Assembly (NCBI GenBank): GCA_034620365.1
Contig: JAQGEQ010000281.1
Span: forward strand, 248,001-312,000
DNA from: Pegea sp. RAD2-039
Lineage: Eukaryota; Chordata; Thaliacea; Salpida; Salpidae
Length of the DNA stretch: 64,000 bases
Direction: 5' to 3'
Under the pieces are notes generated by a model. The model was given only the letters and a program-made list of their open reading frames with translations, did no database searches and had not been told where the DNA came from. Shown in pieces: positions 58,940 through 64,000 of the stretch. Every line of letters starts with the position of its first letter. Position 1 is the first letter of the stretch. Made by a program: the position numbers and the translations under genes.

Positions 58940-59322
58940 ATGAAAGTTGAAGTCATCAAAACCGTAATCGTGTCACAAACAGGTTTTTTTATTTCTCTTT
59001 ACCTAGCGCATTCTACAATCTTGTCTTTTCAGTCACTTCAGATAACGATATCACGGAAAACTCCCAAACCACCGGAAGTTATAAGCAGAAGCCGATGCAG
59101 TGTTCCAAAACATTACGTTAGCAGTTTACAAGCACACAGCAACATCTAACGTTATTCAACGTGACAATAACGTCACTGACCAAGATTGATGGAGGACTGC
59201 GAGCGCTCCCGTGTGGCGAATCACTTGAAGATTTCAACATTTCGAAGCAAAGTGAGAACATGAGTGAAAGTCTGTTAACTTCCGGTTGGAGAACTGATCA
59301 AAATATCGTTCTTACTGTTTAA
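58940..59322 (+). pseudogene. Kinase tail, spliced frame with a single stop (copy 8)
   Basis: The same structure as 28049-28431, including the shared TAG after TLR. The intron begins GTTTTTTTATTTC. It ends at TAA 59320-59322. Confidence 0.65.
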
Positions 59323-62300
59323 ATGGTGCGGGAACGCGCGTGCCTGTAATGACGTCATCGTTTTAAAACCCAACTGGTTTATGTCTTATTCGCGCATGAC
59401 GAAAGTTTCTTAATTATTTTTGACATCATCAGTAGATGGTTTGATGGTTTCAGCAACAAGTTGTATCTTTGTGACGTTTCCAGCTGACCAAATGCCATCA
59501 TTAGTTTAGATACGACACTGCTTTCGATAATAGTCTTTTGTTTTTGGTACATACTTTTGATTGCTGTATCCTATAATTTTTATTTAGTTGTAAACGAATG
59601 GATTTTTGTAAGCTAATCTTTTTAACTTTCTCAAATTGTTTCAACCTCTGGGACGTGAATTTCTATCTTCATATCAGACTTATTATTTGTTATAATTTAA
59701 ATGTGAAAATAAAATAAATATTCCCTCTAAAATTTTAGAATTTTTTCTCGAATTGTAGGTTAGTAATTTAATGTTATGTAAAATGACTATTATTTTGTAA
59801 TGTGGAGTTGTTCATCGTATTCCTGTTCATCTTGTTCGAGATTGTTGTTTAATTTTGATCGAAAGGTTATAAATAAGGTGACTTATAGAAGTAAATTGAC
59901 ACGAAAGAAGAATTTGTTCATCTTTAAAGTTTTAACAAGATCTATCAGTAAATAGCAATCTTGTAATTATATTATTATTAGTTTTAAACCTAATAGTAAC
60001 ACATACACCTGTTTCGATCGAAAATTGGCTTTAATCTAAATACAAAATGAATCTATAGCAGTAGGATTAAATTGGTTGTGACATGTTTAATTTTATAATT
60101 ATAAATTCACATATAAGATGTTTTTCGTTCGTATCACCCTGAGGAAGCATTCCACTTTATTCGGTCAAAACATTTCTTGTCCTTAGCCAAATTAAACAGT
60201 TAATGTATATATTGAAAATTTGTGAAAAGCTCTGGTTGCGTTGTTACAATCAAGATAATCAACCCTTAATATTAAAAAATCATTGCAACAAAAAAATAAA
60301 TTTCTTTACAAAATTCAAAACTTATTCTACCATACAAATGTAGCAAAAATTATTAATCTCTTTAAAATATAATTCGTAATTACTAATACAACTGGTTGGT
60401 TTTCTTTTAACATAAAAACTAAATGATTAATCAGTTAATTTATTTATTCTAATAATTGTACTGGAATGTGCCTGGAGAGCGTAACTCCCGTTACCACTTA
60501 TTCTCACAAATTATATGTATTGAGTTAGCAATATAGAAAGAAAAAGATGTAACACGTGACATTTTAGTAGTTTGCAAAGCATAAACAGTGGATATATACT
60601 AAGAATTATAAAACATAAAAGTGGAAAAATCACAGTTTAGAAATAATACCGTTGGCAAGAATATAAAATTTTAGATTTACCTGAATAACACGAGTGATTC
60701 TGACATGACAACATCTGATGGCAGCTGGTTCCATATAATAATTGTGCGGTAAGAGAAAAAATTCAATATTATTAATGTACCAGGTGATATGGGCTTATTA
60801 AGATGTAATGTGTGTTGTCTGAGTTGACATAAGTCGAAGTAAGGATTAATTCAAAAGAAATCATCAAACTGAAGGCTAAATAAATTGTTGATAATTTAAA
60901 AAATAGGAATAAAGTCGTGTGTAATCCGTCGAATTTCAGAAATATCTCAATTTAAGAAGCTAACACCAAGTTTGAAAAAATTGTATTTAATATTAAGTTT
61001 GCTGCATACGAGTCTCGCAACTGTTGCTTAAAAAGACTCATTTGTTTGATATCACTAAGTTGCTTTAGTATCCATGCACTAACATTATATCCAAGACGTG
61101 CATACTATTTGAAAACACTGTTGAAGGATTATAAATCCTTAGAGATTAACGTAAGATTATTATGGTATACAATCTTGCTTGATTTCGCTAAGATTTTCGG
61201 AAATATAATTGAGGCATCTAAAGTCAGATGATATGGTAATGCAAACGTCTAGAAAAGAGTTGTCGAACATTGGTTCAAGGAAATTTCAGCCGGTCTAAAG
61301 AGACAGTTTTATGTTCAGAATTTGTAGGCTGAATTTTTGCTGCCAGTTCATGGATTATTTTTCTACAGTGCGTACAGCGGTTTGAAGTTTTGAAAGTTTT
61401 AAGATAATGGCTTGGTATTATCTGCATACACACACCAACAGAAATTATTAACTTAAAAAAAAAATCACAAGTTCTGTAAAGAATAACTAACTATTTACAT
61501 ATAACTCAAAATGAAAATTTTTTATTTTAATACTATAAGTTTTTTAGAAAAACTAACTACAGTAGATGTTACTAGGAACCTTTTGTATTGTTAGAAATTA
61601 AAAAAAAGACAATTTAGTACAAGCACCTGGGTTGTAATCCTGTAGCTTTAATATTGATATTTGTATTATTATGTAAATTAAAACAACTACTTTAAGCAAG
61701 ATCTTTTTATATAATTTACTCTTCTATTAGTTAAAGTTTGGATAAAACAGCTAATTGACTTTTAACTTTTACTTTATCTCAAGATTATTTTGTATTAAAT
61801 TTAAAACTAAATAAAGTTGAACTTAAAAAGAATTAATCTTACTTTTTATATAACTAGTTAACTAATTGAAATTTGTACTTTTATATATATTTGCCTGCTA
61901 AATATTCAACTATAAATTTATAGTTTAAGTGAAGTTTTTGTTGTTTTTAATCTTATTATTCTAAACTTGAAATTAACAAGAATAATTTCTTTTTAAATTT
62001 ATTAGAAAAAAATTACTTTTAAGAGACTAATGATAAAGTAAAAAAAATAATTTGTTATGTAAAAAATAACTTAGATATTTAAAAAATTATTTTACAACTC
62101 TGTATTGTTTAGTTGTTATAATTCCAATTTAGAAAATATTATACTTAAAAAACATGATTTATCGGTGTGACATATTTAGAAAATAATCTTAGTAAATTAT
62201 AATAAATCATAATTTCAAACTGAACTGTTAAGTAGTCTTTTTTATTAAATTTCATTAAGAATAAGCAATTTAAAAAATTTTCTATATTCTTTAAGTAGAT

Positions 62301-63024
62301 ACAAAAATGTTTTTTCACAGAGTGCATCAAAAGATATAATTATGGGATATATCAACTCTTTGACAATCAATTGAATATTGGAAATTTTTCAAGAAGTTGG
62401 AATAACTAAATTTTATAAAAGGCTAGAATTTCAAGACATGTTAATTTATATTCATGGCATACAGAAATATTGTAAGCATAACTTACCAAACAAGAAGTAT
62501 TAAATTCTGAAGATTTTGAAATAAAAGTCATTATTAGATTTTCTATTACATGAGCCTTGGATCACAAATGGGGCAAGTTTTTCAGGTGAAGCCCAACATC
62601 AAAAAGAGTTTGTAGATTTCTAAAGGTTAGTGCTAAAATATTGATGTTTAAATCCGCCACATCTTTGTCAAATTTCGTTTGGTCGTTAAAGCACCTCATC
62701 TGGCTTCTCTAAATGATTTTTTTACTATAAGATAACTTTGTTAATCGCAACATTAACATATTTTTATCTTTATTGTACTCCATATATTACTCAAACTAGT
62801 CATAGACAAAGTATTATTTAGGAGTGCTACAAAAAACTTTGATGAAAACGTCTTGATTCAACTTTTTTCAAAGCTTAGTTGATGTACACAACCTAGTAAA
62901 TAGTTGCTGTCAATTTAGTTTATAAAATTAAAAGTTGCTGAAATTTGTGCAGGGTAATTACAATCTGTGTGTCCAGAGATCAAGAATAAAGTATGAAACA
63001 ATGAATCACGAAGAGAAATAATAA

Positions 63025-63201
63025 TTGATTCCTGTTGCCAAGCTGTTTGGAGATGCTACTGGTAAGATGGTCGTGATGGAAACTGCAACTGCGTCACAAA
63101 TTCAGGTGTTTGTCAACAATAAAAAAAAACCTGTCTTTTCAGTCATTTCTGATGACGTCATCACAAATAACTCCCTAATCACTGGAGGTAGCAGAAACTG
63201 A
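63025..63201 (+). pseudogene. Xb tail ORF, 58 codons (copy 9)
   Basis: The third same-length copy (compare 13599 and 32137). Here CAGGTGTTT retains a donor-like GT after ASQIQ, so both spliced and unspliced readings are possible; the unspliced one gives VFVNNKKKPVFSVISDDV. Confidence 0.5.
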
Positions 63202-63559
63202 CGCAAAGTCCCAAAACATCACGTGAACGGTTGACAACTCTGCAGCAGCATCTGAGGTCTCTCAACGTTGCAATGATGTCACTAACCAAAATTGATGGAG
63301 GACTGCGAGCCGAGGCGAGAGACGACATCTGCGCGTTTGTTCAGCTGTGAGGCGATTCTGACCATATTTAATTGAAAACAGGCATCAAGAAATCAACTGG
63401 CTTCGTCGATCAACTATTTGATTTAGTTCAATTGACGGCAAGTCGTATTCTCGATGTGTTCCTGAAAACGACGAGGTATAATCATTAAAACGTTAACACT
63501 GCGTTTTCAACACCCCTTTTTCGTCTTTATACAAGTAGGAACAATCAAAATTGCCACAT

Positions 63560-64000
63560 CACATAACTTTCAAAAGATCGGGAACGTTTGATTTGCAAGC
63601 TCTCGTGTCGGCACTAATACCACTGCAAGCACCCCGCTTTTAATGATCCATGCATTTCCTGGAAAACAATGATTTCAAAACAATTCCCAATCTCGTCAGA
63701 TGAAGAGGAGAACTCTAACAAAAGAGATTAGTCGAGAAAAGAATCAGTAAGTTGAAAAGCCACCACTAGATGTCAGTCTAATTGATTACGTCATCAGAAT
63801 GAAACGAGAACGATGAAAGCCAAAGTCATCGAAACTGCAACTGCGTCACAAATGGGTTCTTCGATTTTTCTTTGCCTAGCACATTCAACAATCTTGTCTA
63901 TTCAGTCACTTCAGATGACGTCATCGCTAAAACTTCTAAATCAACGGAAGTGGACAGCAGGAAACGATGCAAAGTTCCAAAACATTACATGTGCGGTTGA
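63560..64000 (+). pseudogene. Kinase acidic exon and tail, decayed and cut by window end (copy 9)
   Basis: ERLICKLSCRH is followed by TAA, then CKHPAFNDPCISWKTMISK and SSDEEENSNKRD. The tail reads MKAKVIETATASQM, intron with TATTCAG, VTSDDVIAK. It is the counterpart of 32690-33111. Confidence 0.55.

Larger units (their letters stand above)
54431..59885. repeat. Block X, subtype Xa, copy 8
   Basis: The sister of copy 4. It lacks about 320 bases after GATAGGGT at 55788 (matching 24781-25098) but keeps the kinase segment that copy 4 lost. AT-rich 55900-56620 has no gene. Confidence 0.92.
59886..64000. repeat. Block X, subtype Xb, copy 9 (cut by window end)
   Basis: It matches copy 5 at an offset of about 30.89 kb up to the last base. 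Included are a short unassigned ORF (61046-61231), AT-rich 61430-62480 with no gene, and the Xb exon-like piece near 62508-62725, where a base change breaks the frame. The block continues beyond the window. Confidence 0.92.

Overview
The window is AT-rich (by eye roughly 70% A+T) eukaryotic DNA, most likely from an invertebrate animal. It has no operons, ribosome binding sites or long ORFs; the longest open frame is about 100 codons. The coding-like pieces are exon-sized and separated by short introns. The two clearest introns are 45 and 50 nt, with GT(AAGT) donors and TTTCCAG/TTTTCAG acceptors. This is typical of nematodes and other small-intron invertebrates, but the species cannot be assigned. 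I see no tRNA or rRNA, no housekeeping gene, no recognisable transposase or reverse transcriptase, no CRISPR and no telomere repeat.

Almost the whole window is one tandem amplicon of two building blocks. Block X (about 5.0-5.6 kb) occurs nine times, in two diverged subtypes: Xa at about 5.0, 14.6, 23.4, 36.8 and 54.4 kb, and Xb at about 10.5, 29.0, 46.0 and 59.9 kb. Block Y (about 2.7-3.5 kb when full) occurs six times: remnants at 1-1310 and 13.9-14.6 kb, and larger copies at 20.0, 33.8, 42.1 and 51.0 kb. The order is y0, unique DNA, Xa, Xb, y1, Xa, Y2, Xa, Xb, Y3, Xa, Y4, unique insert, Xb, Y5, Xa, Xb. Large segmental duplications lie over this: about 18.85-33.1 kb repeats at 49.9-64.0 kb (offset about 31.0 kb, running off the window edge), 14.6-22.5 kb repeats at 36.8-44.7 kb (offset about 22.15 kb), and 6.0-13.9 kb repeats at 24.5-32.4 kb (offset about 18.5 kb).

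Both blocks carry pieces of a serine/threonine protein kinase (CAMK-like by gestalt). Y holds, in order, a hinge-to-catalytic-loop exon, a DFG-like/activation-segment region with an APE motif, the DPWSAG subdomain IX and the LLVVDP...R.TA subdomain XI. X repeats subdomains IX-XI in a diverged form, followed by an acidic exon and a C-terminal tail. A third diverged copy with an HRD motif sits inside two Xb blocks. Every assembled copy I followed has stops or frameshifts, some shared by all paralogues, so I read the array as amplified kinase pseudogenes. A few exons are nevertheless unusually well kept. Several unassigned small ORFs recur per block: an 88-codon ORF with an in-frame deletion between copies, a Cys-rich ORF and an antisense ORF.

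Two stretches are not X or Y: 1.3-5.0 kb (AT-rich, with a diverged internal duplication) and 44.8-45.95 kb (with a short GC-richer element). The kinase tail region carries an exceptional density of the palindrome TGACGTCA. The most interesting overall reading is a recently and repeatedly amplified kinase-derived array, of the sort known from sex-linked, B-chromosome or selfish multicopy loci. That context is inference only.
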